From assembly GCA_947456505.1 (NCBI GenBank), contig CANGTC010000009.1, forward strand, positions 1-52,893: a stretch of DNA of 52,893 bases. The letters are read 5' to 3'. Source of the stretch: Beijerinckiaceae bacterium (GTDB lineage: Bacteria > Pseudomonadota > Alphaproteobacteria > Rhizobiales > Beijerinckiaceae). Both the position numbers and the translations under genes were made by a program. Numbering within the stretch: the first letter of the stretch is position 1; every line of letters begins with the position of its first letter. The notes under the pieces were generated by a model that worked only from the letters and a program-made list of their open reading frames with translations, searched no databases and had not been told where the DNA came from. This document shows positions 1 to 7,996 of the stretch, piece by piece.

Positions 1-83
1 CAAAGGTCTGCCACCGGAAGGCCTGCTTCATGCTCTTTCAGGATCGCGATGATCTGTTCTTCGGAAAATCGGTTACGCTTCAT
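1..83 (-). pseudogene. IS3-family transposase OrfA, N-terminal fragment (cut by window edge)
   Basis: Read on the minus strand from an ATG at 83, this fragment encodes MKRNRFSEEQIIAILKEHEA followed by GLPVADL. That is the typical start of the helix-turn-helix OrfA protein of IS3-family elements, which binds the element ends and supplies the N-terminal part of the OrfAB transposase. Only about 27 residues lie in the window, so whether the element continues intact to the left cannot be told. The DNA upstream of the start (84-411) shows no clear IS end that I can name. It is kept as a fragment because two other broken transposases follow directly. Confidence 0.8.
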
Positions 84-411
84 GCTCTGGTCCTCAAGCT
101 GGGCCAGAACGAACTTCAAACTGGATTAAACTGCGGGGGCAAGGTCAACTCCAACAGTAATTCCTTCGATCTCCGGCAGAGCGCTCATCAAGACCACTGG
201 GGTGAATGGCTTGCAGCCGTGTTTAGTGGCGCCGCAGCTGTGAGCAGCCTCTGGACGCTGTCCTCTGCCAATGGTCGATACCGTCGATAATCTTTCGCAC
301 ATTTTCGGGACTTGACGGCTCCGTTCATTGAGCATGACGGGAAGAAGTGATGAACGAAGGTGTAGAGGGCAAGGGCATGGGTCAGGTGATACAGATTGAT
401 GAGGCCCGGAT
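84..411. other. Unassigned stretch between IS fragments
   Basis: About 330 bases lie between two transposase fragments. All six frames hold only short reading frames with no family resemblance I can defend. A minus-strand frame around 126-335 ends in EIEGITVGVDLAPAV, which faintly resembles the start of IS110-type transposases, but it is too short to call. Most likely this is residual IS-flanking DNA. Confidence 0.4.
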
Positions 412-633
412 ATGGGCTTACCTTTGAGACTAGGTTCGAGGGACTGTCGCGGAGCATTGAACGATATGCTGGTCGCCGAGGCGGATCGTCTATGTGGGGC
501 TGCTCGCCACGAAAGTAGCGATGCTCAGCAAGATACACGGACTGGGCATTATGAGCGTTCTCTGGACACCAAGGCTGGCCCCATCAGCCTCCGGACTCGT
601 TTCTCGAAAGACCTTGTGCTTAACAAGCTATAG
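412..633 (+). pseudogene. IS256-family (mutator type) transposase fragment
   Basis: From about base 466 the frame reads MLVAEADRLCGAARHESSDA, then QQDTRTGHYERSLDTKAGPI. This matches the N-terminal region of IS256-type transposases, where an EAD...LCGA...DTRAGHYERSL(D/Q)TKAG block precedes VSLRVPKLR. After ISLR the similarity stops and the frame ends at 633 with unrelated residues, so the DDE catalytic domain (normally about 300 further residues) is missing. Assignment is by motif recognition. The fragment is certainly non-functional as a transposase. Confidence 0.75.
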
Positions 634-670
634 GCGCCATTCATCTCCAAGAAAATAGTGCGGATGCGAA

Positions 671-1144
671 TCAGCAAGGCCGGTCGCACAGCCGACCAGC
701 CCCGGGGCTTTGACAGCGAAGGCGCCGAACCGTCGGCCTTTCCGGCGCTCCGATTTTACCCCTAGCCGGTAACGCAAACGCTGATTTTAAGCACCCGCAT
801 TGCGCGATAATCAGCCAGGCAATTTTATGTCGCTCGGTGAAGGCGTAGCTCACAGCGCCCCTTAAACAAAATATGCCGCTGCTTTTTTTAAGATGTCGCG
901 CTCCATCCGGACCCGCGTGAACTCCGCCTTCAGGCGCGGGATCGAGACCTGCTCGGCGGTGAAGAGCTTGGTCGAGGCCTCCCCCAAAAAACCCGGCGGC
1001 TTCCAACTTCACCCAGTTGTGGACCATCTGGGCCGCAATCACCAGATCCCGAGCAACAGCCCTAATTGTCCGCCCGTACTCAACAAGACGAACAGTCTCC
1101 TGCTTGTAATCAAGCGTGAACCGCACCCGAACAATCTTCGACAT
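671..1144 (-). pseudogene. IS3-family transposase OrfA plus start of OrfB, frameshifted remnant
   Basis: Starting at the ATG at 1144 (minus), the protein begins MSKIVRVRFTLDYKQETVRL, an OrfA helix-turn-helix of a second, different IS3-type element. After the NWVKLEAAGFFGG segment the reading frame slips in a T/G homopolymer run. In the neighbouring frame the OrfA sequence continues as ASTKLFTAEQVSIPRLKAEF and ends in MERDILKKAAAYF. The A7-G run just before that end is the usual site of programmed -1 frameshifting between orfA and orfB in this family. A short OrfB start (GAVSYAFTERHKIAWLI) follows, then recognisable coding ends. No DDE residues remain, so the element is dead. Confidence 0.75.
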
Positions 1145-1601
1145 TCCATGTTCTCCAATGCTTATTATACACAGTCAGTCTCGGGAGACGTTTTCCAGGG
1201 GCGGCGGGAGGGTCTTGAGAACAGCGTATATCGCTGTGCAAGGGACCCCCTTAGGTTCTTGGCGATGCGCCTCTAACAGCCAACGAGCAGGCCTTTGTGG
1301 GGCAGAGCGAGGCAAGGCCCGAATAAGCCATCCTGTGGATCGTCGCCCCCGAAGATCGCTAAAATAAAATTGATCCCGAATTCATAAATTATTTTAATGA
1401 ATACAAGCGAATAATACAGCAAGGCTAAAGCTATCAGTTTTTATATCGAATATATTGTATAAAAGTTTCGCACCTTAGGCGAAACTATATTTTTAATTAC
1501 TACCAATTACCGCTTTTGAGATAAAAATATACTATTGATTGAAACGAAAAATTCACGATTCCGGCTATAAAAAATTGCAACTCTTGAAAACGGAGCAACC
1601 C
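1145..1601. other. AT-rich leader region upstream of the fimbrial operon
   Basis: This stretch has no gene. The part from about 1370 to 1535 is much richer in A and T than its surroundings and probably holds the promoter of the fimbrial operon. No clean -35/-10 pair can be fixed by eye. It contains the hairpin at 1464-1486 described separately. An in-frame upstream start at 1539 exists, but the Shine-Dalgarno sequence favours 1602. Confidence 0.45.
1464..1495 (+). terminator. Hairpin followed by T-run in fimbrial operon leader
   Basis: Bases 1464-1471 (AGTTTCGC) pair perfectly with 1479-1486 (GCGAAACT) across a 7-base loop. The stem is followed after three bases by TTTTT. This has the form of an intrinsic terminator on the plus strand. 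It lies about 110 bases before the first fimbrial gene, so it could end upstream transcription or act as an attenuator in the operon leader. Confidence 0.45.
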
Positions 1602-2084
1602 ATGCGCCCAACCCGTATAATATCTGCCGCGTTCATCGGATCTTCGCTCGCCTTGTTTACTGGGGCCGCTAACGCGGCGACAGTCACTTCGACCCTCGCA
1701 GTTTCCGCCACTGTCAACACGGTTTGTGTAGTCAACAGCGTCGGCGCTATGGCCTTCGGCGCCTATACCGGAGTTGCTGTGACATCGTCCTCAACACTCA
1801 ACTACACCTGCAGTAATTCGCTTCCGGTTCAAATCTCATTCGATAAGGGCGTAAATGGCGCTTCGACAGCGGCCCGTTTAATGAAGAACGCTTCTTCCAC
1901 GCTCAGTTATCAGCTCTACTCAGATGCGGCGCGTACGACTGTCTGGGACGACAGCACCAATAAAATTTCGGTTACGGGCTCCGGCGCCTCGGCGACACAG
2001 ACCATTTACGGGCAGATCCCCGCTGGTCAATATCCAACGGCCGGAGCTTACACCGATACGGTAACAATCACTTTCACCTATTAA
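1602..2084 (+). CDS. Spore coat protein U domain (SCPU) fimbrial major subunit
   Basis: A 160-residue secreted protein. It begins MRPTRIISAAFIGSSLALF, with a signal peptide ending near ANA-ATV, followed by one SCPU domain. The domain features two cysteines (NTVCVVNS and YTCSNSL), the YxLYSDAARTTVW block and the closing strand AGAYTDTVTITFTY. These are hallmarks of subunits assembled by archaic chaperone-usher systems through donor-strand exchange. The ATG at 1602 is preferred over an in-frame start at 1539 because GGAG lies at 1592-1595 with good spacing and the signal peptide starts there. It is the first gene of a chaperone-usher operon and probably the pilus rod subunit. Surface adhesion or biofilm function is inferred from the family. 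Confidence 0.88.
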   Translation: MRPTRIISAAFIGSSLALFTGAANAATVTSTLAVSATVNTVCVVNSVGAMAFGAYTGVAVTSSSTLNYTCSNSLPVQISFDKGVNGASTAARLMKNASSTLSYQLYSDAARTTVWDDSTNKISVTGSGASATQTIYGQIPAGQYPTAGAYTDTVTITFTY

Positions 2085-2128
2085 GTCATAGCCTCCTCCT
2101 TTCATATTGCTTCATGCTTCTGAAGTAA

Positions 2129-2155
2129 CGCCGATGGCCTCTGCAGCCATCGGCG
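2129..2155 (+). terminator. Intercistronic hairpin between subunit and chaperone genes
   Basis: Bases 2129-2138 (CGCCGATGGC) are exactly complementary to 2146-2155 with a 7-base loop. No T-run follows, so this is unlikely to be a complete intrinsic terminator. Position and form suit a partial terminator or a 3-prime mRNA-stabilising structure that keeps the abundant subunit message above that of chaperone and usher. Confidence 0.5.
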
Positions 2156-2173
2156 CCGTTGGGATCGCTGCAT

Positions 2174-2884
2174 ATGAAGATCATTCCCACGCTCAATAAA
2201 AGCTATCTCGCGATCTGCAGCGTCTTCCTTTGCGCGGTCGTGAATACGTCCGTCGATGCAGCATCTTTAAGTGTGACGCCCATCATTATTGAGGGCGCAG
2301 GTGGGCAAAACGCTCATGTCGTCACACTCCATAATGCCGGAGAAAAATCTATTCATGCACAGGTGCGGATTATGTCTTGGCGCCAATCAAATGGCGAAGA
2401 CATTTTGGAAGAGACGCGACACGTCGTGGCATCGCCTCCGATTGCGGAAGTCGCGCCCGGTGTCGACTTTACCATTCGTGTGGTTCGCGTCGCCAATGAA
2501 CCGCTCGCAAGTGAAGAAAGCTACAGGCTTCTCATTGATGAAATTCCGGATGCGGCGTTGCGCAGGAACGGCTTGGTCGCCCTGGCCATTCGCTTTTCTG
2601 TTCCCGCATTCTTTAGCCCAGCCGACGCTAGCCTTCCCCGTGTGATCTGGTCTGTGACCCGGAGCGGATCAAGACCTCAGTTGGTCGCGAGAAACACGGG
2701 CGATAAACGACTTAAAGTCAGTGAACTTTATTATGCCGGAAAGCCTGTCGCCAGGGGGTTGGCTGGTTATATCCTTAGCCGCTCTGAAAAAGCCTGGCCG
2801 CTTCCGCCGGACGCAAAGGGGGCGGGGGGTGTAACCGCCATGACCGATAGGGGGCCATTGGCGGGAACCGCCAATGCCAAATAA
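2174..2884 (+). CDS. Periplasmic pilus assembly chaperone (PapD-like, archaic type)
   Basis: A 236-residue PapD-family chaperone with a signal peptide (MKIIPTLNKSYLAICSVFLC, cleavage near VDA-ASL). The first immunoglobulin-like domain shows the family pattern TLHN...VRIMSW, and the G1-like strand is around GLVALAIRFSVPAFF. The second domain carries LVARNTGDKRLKVSELYY. Such chaperones bind subunits in the periplasm, complete their fold and hand them to the usher. A TTG at 2159 is in frame upstream, but the ATG at 2174 places the basic start of the signal peptide correctly. The gene overlaps the usher start by 11 bases, indicating translational coupling. Confidence 0.85.
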   Translation: MKIIPTLNKSYLAICSVFLCAVVNTSVDAASLSVTPIIIEGAGGQNAHVVTLHNAGEKSIHAQVRIMSWRQSNGEDILEETRHVVASPPIAEVAPGVDFTIRVVRVANEPLASEESYRLLIDEIPDAALRRNGLVALAIRFSVPAFFSPADASLPRVIWSVTRSGSRPQLVARNTGDKRLKVSELYYAGKPVARGLAGYILSRSEKAWPLPPDAKGAGGVTAMTDRGPLAGTANAK

Positions 2885-5339
2885 AGCCCGCCTCCAAATC
2901 CTTGCCGGTAGCCTGCTGCTCAGCGTATCGCTTTCCTCCGGGGTCACGGCGCAAATTGCTGAGAATCAGGATCTGCAACTTGAGGTGGTTATAAACGACA
3001 AGCCCACCGGGGTCATTATCGGTTGCACGGAAACCATCGATGGAGATATCAAGATTACGCGCAGCGAACTGGAGGCCGCAGGCATTCTGCCACCCTCCAA
3101 CAGCGCAGATGATATTGTCCTTCAGAGCTCTGGTCTTGCTTTCGTCTACGACAAACCAAGCCAGCAATTGCGGTTTCAACTTCTCGAAGGTCAGCGTAAG
3201 GCGAAAGTTTATGATTTGCGCGGAGCCAGCGCTCCGGTCACCAAAGGGACAGCCTCATGGGGCGGTCTTTTCAATTACGTGATGTACGCTTCCAGTTATG
3301 GTGCGAACCTTCAGAAATGGACGGTTCAGCCAGGAGCGGCGAGCCTCGCATTCGACGCAAGAGCCTTCAGTCCCTATGGGGTTCTGAGCCAAACGGGAAT
3401 AGTTGGAAATACGCTAACCTATGACCTCTTCAGTTATAGGAACGTTGCGGGGCTAAGACTTGATACTACCTATGCCTATGACGACCAGGAAACTCAGATA
3501 AGTTACAGGGCTGGTGACGTGATCACGGCGGGTTTGGATTGGACCCGCTCCATTCGCCTCGGCGGCTTGCAGGTTCAGCGTAACTTCGCCATACGTCCTG
3601 ACCTGGTTACTGCAGCAATGCCCAGTGTGTCGGGCAGCGCTGCGGTTCCTTCAACGGTCGATGTTCTCATAAACGGGACCAAGGCTTACTCGCAGCAGGT
3701 GCTTGATGGACCATTTAAGCTCGCAAATATGCCGATCGCCTCAACAAATGGCGCCCAAATTGTGATCCGCGATGCAACTGGAAGAGAAACGCGCACGGAT
3801 GTCTCTCTTTATGCGGACAGTCGTTTGCTCGCGCAAGGAGTGCTCGATATTTCGGGAGAAACCGGTGTCGCGCGCAAGTTCTACACTTTCCGTTCCAATG
3901 ATTACGACAAGAGCATTGTCGCGAGCGCCAGCATGCGTTACGGCATGTGGGATTGGCTCACCCTTCAGGGGCACGCGGAGGCGGGCGATGGTCTTGTCAA
4001 CGTAGGCGCCGGAACCATTACGCGAATTGGCTCGATTGGAACGCTGAGCGCAGCCGCCTCCTGGTCCAGGTTTGGCGCGGACGCAGGGGGACAGATCTAT
4101 GGCGGGGTTTCCATTCCCTTGCCTTACTCTGTCCAGTTTCAAGCGACCGCGCAACGAACGCTTTTGAAATATAATGATCTCGCCTCCGCCACCGCCATCA
4201 GGTGGCGTCAGGACGCTGCGAGCATGGGGTATCAGAGCTTTTTCAATGGCCTTCCTCCCGCGCTCTATTCCGGGGCTATATTCGCCCCTCAGACGACCAA
4301 TAGCGTCAGTATTGGTGGGCCAGCGCCTTTGATCGGTGGAAGCGTCAATTTCATCTACGCCCAAACAACGCAGGATCCACGGGACTGCTTTACGTCCGGC
4401 GATTTCAGGAACGTCTCGACATCGCGGATTTTGTCGGCCTCTTATTCGAGGCAACTCCCGTTCGACGCTACTCTGACATTGGTCGCCTTCACACAAGTGT
4501 CGAATATCAACAATCGCGGCGTTTTCGCTGGTGTGACAATGGCGCTTGGTGGAGGGATTCGCGCCTCTGCGGACATTCAACCCATTCCTGATCTGAACAC
4601 AGGCAAGACTAAACTTGCGCCAACCGCGCAAATCTATAGGGAACTTGGACAGGAAATCGGCAGCTATGGCTGGTCCGCGACAGCGGGGGCGAACCAGGGT
4701 TCAGTCATTGCTGGTAGTGGCGCCTATCGCAGTTCGCTTGGTACGCTGAAAGTCTCAGGGTCCTCCTACAATGGTCAACAGGCAGCGAGCGCAGAGTTTC
4801 AGGGCGCCGTGGCCATGACGGGATTCAGTGTCGCCGCGGGCCCGCGTGTGGATGATGCTTTCGCCATCGTCCGTACCGGCACGCCCGATGTTGCGGTGAT
4901 GGCGGCGAACCAGAATTTGGGGAAAACCAACTTAATTGGAACGCTACTGATCCCCAATTTGAACGCCTATTCCCAGAACAAGATTGCCATCGACCCGCTC
5001 ACGCTTCCTATCGACGCCGAGTTTGACAGCACCAACGCAATCGTCACACCAAGGAACCGGAGCGGCGTTCTCGTTGACTTCGGAGTCCGCGCAAGCGCTC
5101 AGGCGCTTGATTTCAAGATTACCGATTCTTCCGGAAAATCTCTTGAAGTCGGAAGCGTGGGCTATGCGGAAGATACAGGCGAACGATTTGTGGTCGGCTA
5201 TGACGGCGTCGTGCATCTCAAGACCTTCGGCGCTGCTGGTAAAATAAACATCAATCTTGGTGACCGCGATTGCTCGGCGATGGTTGTGCGTCAAAGCTTC
5301 TCCGGCGCCGCAACCGTGAGCGCTTTCATATGCGGATAA
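2874..5339 (+). CDS. Outer membrane fimbrial usher protein
   Basis: This 821-residue protein is the outer-membrane pore and assembly platform of the fimbria. After a signal peptide (cleavage near VTA-QIA) comes the usher N-terminal domain with a conserved-looking CTETIDGD...LEAAGIL segment. Next is the beta-barrel opening with SYRAGDVITAGLDWTRSIRL and GGLQVQRNFAIRPDLVT, the plug region (VPSTVDVLINGTK...GPFKLANMP), and a long barrel of alternating strands. The C-terminal domain contains the PRNRSGVLVDFGV motif. Length is normal for ushers of spore-coat-U systems. The start overlaps the chaperone gene (2874-2884) and the end overlaps the next gene, so the operon is tightly coupled. Confidence 0.92.
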   Translation: MPNKARLQILAGSLLLSVSLSSGVTAQIAENQDLQLEVVINDKPTGVIIGCTETIDGDIKITRSELEAAGILPPSNSADDIVLQSSGLAFVYDKPSQQLRFQLLEGQRKAKVYDLRGASAPVTKGTASWGGLFNYVMYASSYGANLQKWTVQPGAASLAFDARAFSPYGVLSQTGIVGNTLTYDLFSYRNVAGLRLDTTYAYDDQETQISYRAGDVITAGLDWTRSIRLGGLQVQRNFAIRPDLVTAAMPSVSGSAAVPSTVDVLINGTKAYSQQVLDGPFKLANMPIASTNGAQIVIRDATGRETRTDVSLYADSRLLAQGVLDISGETGVARKFYTFRSNDYDKSIVASASMRYGMWDWLTLQGHAEAGDGLVNVGAGTITRIGSIGTLSAAASWSRFGADAGGQIYGGVSIPLPYSVQFQATAQRTLLKYNDLASATAIRWRQDAASMGYQSFFNGLPPALYSGAIFAPQTTNSVSIGGPAPLIGGSVNFIYAQTTQDPRDCFTSGDFRNVSTSRILSASYSRQLPFDATLTLVAFTQVSNINNRGVFAGVTMALGGGIRASADIQPIPDLNTGKTKLAPTAQIYRELGQEIGSYGWSATAGANQGSVIAGSGAYRSSLGTLKVSGSSYNGQQAASAEFQGAVAMTGFSVAAGPRVDDAFAIVRTGTPDVAVMAANQNLGKTNLIGTLLIPNLNAYSQNKIAIDPLTLPIDAEFDSTNAIVTPRNRSGVLVDFGVRASAQALDFKITDSSGKSLEVGSVGYAEDTGERFVVGYDGVVHLKTFGAAGKININLGDRDCSAMVVRQSFSGAATVSAFICG

Positions 5340-6322
5340 TGCCTGCCTATATGTCGGTTCTGTGTTTTTGCGCCCTGCTCATCGTCGGCGGTCTCTGCCC
5401 CCCACAAGACGCCTTTGCGGCGGGCTCGACGGCTAATTGCACCATAACAGGAGGAACGCTCGCTTTTGGAAATATTAACGTTCTTAACGGGGCCAGCGTC
5501 AATAGTACGGCGACTATCGGCATCAGTTGCAAGCTGGGCGGTGGAGGTAAGTCGGCCTCTGTTTGTTTGAACCTGGATGGCGGAACAATCACATCTTCGA
5601 CCAACCGTGCTTTGGTCAATGGGTCAAACAAGCTTTTGACCGAGTTATATTCGGATGCGAACAGAACAGTGGTCTTCGGCAGTTCATCTGCGCCAACCTA
5701 TGGATCTGGAGGACTGCTTGTGGTCATGCCCACAGTCGCAGCAGATGGAACGACAACCGCCAACGTAACAGTTTACGGGAGCGTTCTGCCATCCCAGCAG
5801 TCAATACCCCCTGGAACCAGCGGCGCACTTTATTCAAATGACTTCACGCAGACTGCCACATCATGGTCTGACAAAAACCCCGCGACCTGCAATTCAGGCG
5901 GAGGAAACACGACCAACTCCTATTCACTGTTTGTAAACGCAACAGTGACACCGCAATGCAGCGTCACTTCCCCAAATACGCTTAACTTTGGCTCAGTCGT
6001 GAGCCTTGGGGCTGTGATTGACGCGCAAACGACACTTAGCGTCTCCTGCAGTAATCAACTGCCATATACGGTTGGCCTATCGAGCGCATCGGGATCAACC
6101 CCCACCGGTCTCCAGATGGCTTACGGGGCAAACAAACTCACCTATGCGGTTTATCAGGATAGCGCCCGCACGACGGGCTGGGGTAATGTCTCGGGCCAAT
6201 GGGTTGCAGGAACTGGTACGGCGTCAAGTCAGTCCCTTACGGTTTATGGCAGGTTGCCACTCCAAACTCTGCCGCCACCCGGGACCTACACCGATACGAT
6301 TTCCGTAACGGTCTTCTATTGA
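5330..6322 (+). CDS. Two-domain SCPU protein, putative fimbrial tip subunit/adhesin
   Basis: A 330-residue secreted protein with a signal peptide (MRIMPAYMSVLCFCALLIVG, cleavage near AFA-AGS) and two tandem spore-coat-U domains. Domain 1 covers roughly residues 35-185 (ANCTITGGTLAFGNINV...LLTELYSDANRTVVFG). Domain 2 covers roughly residues 200-330 (PQCSVTSPNTLNFGSV...YAVYQDSARTTGWG) and ends in the same TYTDTISVTVFY strand as the first-gene subunit. In archaic chaperone-usher systems the last gene with an extra domain is usually the tip adhesin. The ATG at 5330 is chosen over the in-frame 5270 because it overlaps the usher stop and starts the signal peptide. Confidence 0.85.
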   Translation: MRIMPAYMSVLCFCALLIVGGLCPPQDAFAAGSTANCTITGGTLAFGNINVLNGASVNSTATIGISCKLGGGGKSASVCLNLDGGTITSSTNRALVNGSNKLLTELYSDANRTVVFGSSSAPTYGSGGLLVVMPTVAADGTTTANVTVYGSVLPSQQSIPPGTSGALYSNDFTQTATSWSDKNPATCNSGGGNTTNSYSLFVNATVTPQCSVTSPNTLNFGSVVSLGAVIDAQTTLSVSCSNQLPYTVGLSSASGSTPTGLQMAYGANKLTYAVYQDSARTTGWGNVSGQWVAGTGTASSQSLTVYGRLPLQTLPPPGTYTDTISVTVFY

Positions 6323-6707
6323 AATCGTGATCTCGGCGGTCAAGGCGCCAATCGTTTGCTGCACATTTAGTCCAATTTCCATATCTCACCAATCATTGCG
6401 AAGCGCCTCTTTCATCATCAGCTGAAAGCAGCTTGTGTTTCAATCAACATGATCCGGAGTCTGTTTTCGGTGGCGCGATAACTTTCTTGAATTATGAATT
6501 GACTGAATTAAGGTTTTGATAAGAGAATTGTAAATTGATAAAATTGTGGGTCGAAGGTTTACCTCAATTAATTTTTCCAGATCTTTTTTTTGAAAACTGC
6601 ATATGATCGGAGTGACCGGGTGGCGTTCATCAAATCAAGTATGTGCCCCAGATGTTAAGTCAATATGACTGAATTATTTGTTTCCGCTGCTGGATTGGGA
6701 GGGACCA
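6323..6707. other. Intergenic region between fimbrial operon and SDR gene
   Basis: 385 bases without a supported gene. The part around 6480-6600 is AT-rich and probably contains the promoter of the SDR gene. A strong Shine-Dalgarno sequence (GGGAGGG, about 6697-6703) closes the region. No clear intrinsic terminator after the fimbrial operon is visible. Confidence 0.4.
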
Positions 6708-7469
6708 ATGGATCTTGGATTGAGAGGACTCAAGTCGCTTGTCACCGGCGGGACAAAAGGTATTGGTCGAGCCATCGCTGAAAGCCTTGCGGCGGAGGGA
6801 TGCGACGTCGCAATTTGCGCGCGGAATTCAATGGAGGTTGCTGAGATTGTCGCGGTTCTGAAGACTAAGGGCGTCAAGGCCACCGGCGCTGCTGTGGATG
6901 TTTCGGACGGCCCGTTATTGAAAGGATGGGTAGTGGAAGCTGCCGCAGCGCTCAATGGTCTTGACATCATTGTTGCTAACGTCAGCGCGATGGCCGTTTC
7001 GGATGATGAAGATGGTTGGGCAACTGGCTTCTCCACCGATGTGATGGGCACTGTGCGTCTTGTCGATGCAGCCATGCCATTTCTGTTGGCGAGCAAAGCT
7101 GCCGCCATTGTTACCATATCAAGCGTCTCGGCTCGAGAGGTCGATCCGGATTCCGGCCCTTACGGCGTGTTCAAGGCGGCCATCATTCATTATACGCAGG
7201 GGTTGGCCCAGAAACTGGCGGCGCAAGGCGTCCGCGCAAATACGGTGTCGCCCGGCCCAACCTTTTTTGAGGGCGGTATCTGGAACCAGATCAGGGATAG
7301 CGATCCCGCCCTGTATCAGATGGCGGTCACTCTCAACCCAACCGGGCGAATGGGTACGCCGCAGGAAATAGCCAATGCGGCGGTGTTTCTCGCAAGTCCC
7401 GCCGCCAGCTTCATCAGCGGCGCCAATCTGGTGGTTGATGGCGCTTTGACACGCGGCGTCCATCTCTGA
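6708..7469 (+). CDS. SDR-family NAD(P)-dependent oxidoreductase
   Basis: A classical 253-residue short-chain dehydrogenase/reductase. The cofactor motif TGGTKGIG is at residues 13-20. Residues ANVSA around 90-94 stand at the NNAG position, and the catalytic Ser is near 139. Tyr152-x-x-x-Lys156 (YGVFK) completes the active site. The C-terminal IxGANLVVDGALTRGVHL is typical of FabG-like family members. These enzymes reduce or oxidise carbonyl/alcohol substrates with NAD(P)H in the cytoplasm; the substrate cannot be read from sequence. The ATG at 6708 is chosen for its strong GGGAGGG ribosome site over an upstream TTG at 6678. It is a single gene, convergent with the photolyase operon. Confidence 0.88.
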   Translation: MDLGLRGLKSLVTGGTKGIGRAIAESLAAEGCDVAICARNSMEVAEIVAVLKTKGVKATGAAVDVSDGPLLKGWVVEAAAALNGLDIIVANVSAMAVSDDEDGWATGFSTDVMGTVRLVDAAMPFLLASKAAAIVTISSVSAREVDPDSGPYGVFKAAIIHYTQGLAQKLAAQGVRANTVSPGPTFFEGGIWNQIRDSDPALYQMAVTLNPTGRMGTPQEIANAAVFLASPAASFISGANLVVDGALTRGVHL

Positions 7470-7520
7470 ACGCCTGACGCAATAGAGAAAGGCCCCATGT
7501 CGGGCGATTGTTGGTCGACC

Positions 7521-7979
7521 CTAGGCGCTGGCGCCAAACAGCAAAGCTGCAACCACTACGCAAGTCAGGGGGATGCGGAGTTTGGGGTACCAAGGTGGCG
7601 CGAAGCCCGCCTGAGTTGCTTGTAGATCCACCCAGAGCATTGCCGCGATGCTCGCCGCCAGTATGAACAGGCTAATGTTCACCGGGAAGAGCAGTGCGAC
7701 CCAGGCCGTCAAGGAGGGGAGAACGCTCACGACGAGCCTTGTTCGGATCTGGCGTTGATCGCCATAGTCTCGGGACGCAATTGCCAGGCCCCAGTGGATG
7801 CCGCCAAGGAATGACAGAATGATCGCGCCATAGGCCGCAAGCGCATGGACGACGACTACGCGGTGTGCGCTGTCAAGAAAAGGCTGTGCTCCAGCGAAAG
7901 CTATAAAAGGAAGAGCGCCAAGGCCCCCCAGCCAAGTAGCTGTTGGCAGCGCGTTGCGGTCAGCGTCCATATCCAACAT
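7521..7979 (-). CDS. DUF3429 integral membrane protein
   Basis: A 152-residue hydrophobic protein with about five predicted membrane helices (for example LGGLGALPFIAFAG, VVVHALAAYGAIILSFLGGI, LFILAASIAAMLW and IPLTCVVVAALLFGA). The SFLGGIHWGLA block is characteristic of the DUF3429/TMEM69 family, whose function is not established. It is the third gene of a minus-strand operon, 17 bases after the photolyase gene, with AAGGGG just upstream of its ATG. DUF3429 genes near photolyases suggest a link to light or oxidative-stress responses, but that is inference from neighbourhood. Confidence 0.8.
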   Translation of the reverse strand: MLDMDADRNALPTATWLGGLGALPFIAFAGAQPFLDSAHRVVVVHALAAYGAIILSFLGGIHWGLAIASRDYGDQRQIRTRLVVSVLPSLTAWVALLFPVNISLFILAASIAAMLWVDLQATQAGFAPPWYPKLRIPLTCVVVAALLFGASA

Positions 7980-7996
7980 TAACCCCTTCGTTGTTG

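Noticed and set aside
126..335. Possible IS110-like start (ITVGVDLA) on the minus strand
   Set aside because: Only about ten residues resemble the family and the frame stops directly afterwards; too little to support a mobile element.
3741..4631. Long minus-strand frame (296 codons) inside the usher gene
   Set aside because: It is the antisense shadow of the usher, whose frame has clear family motifs. The antisense product is rich in Arg/Cys/His and has no recognisable domain.
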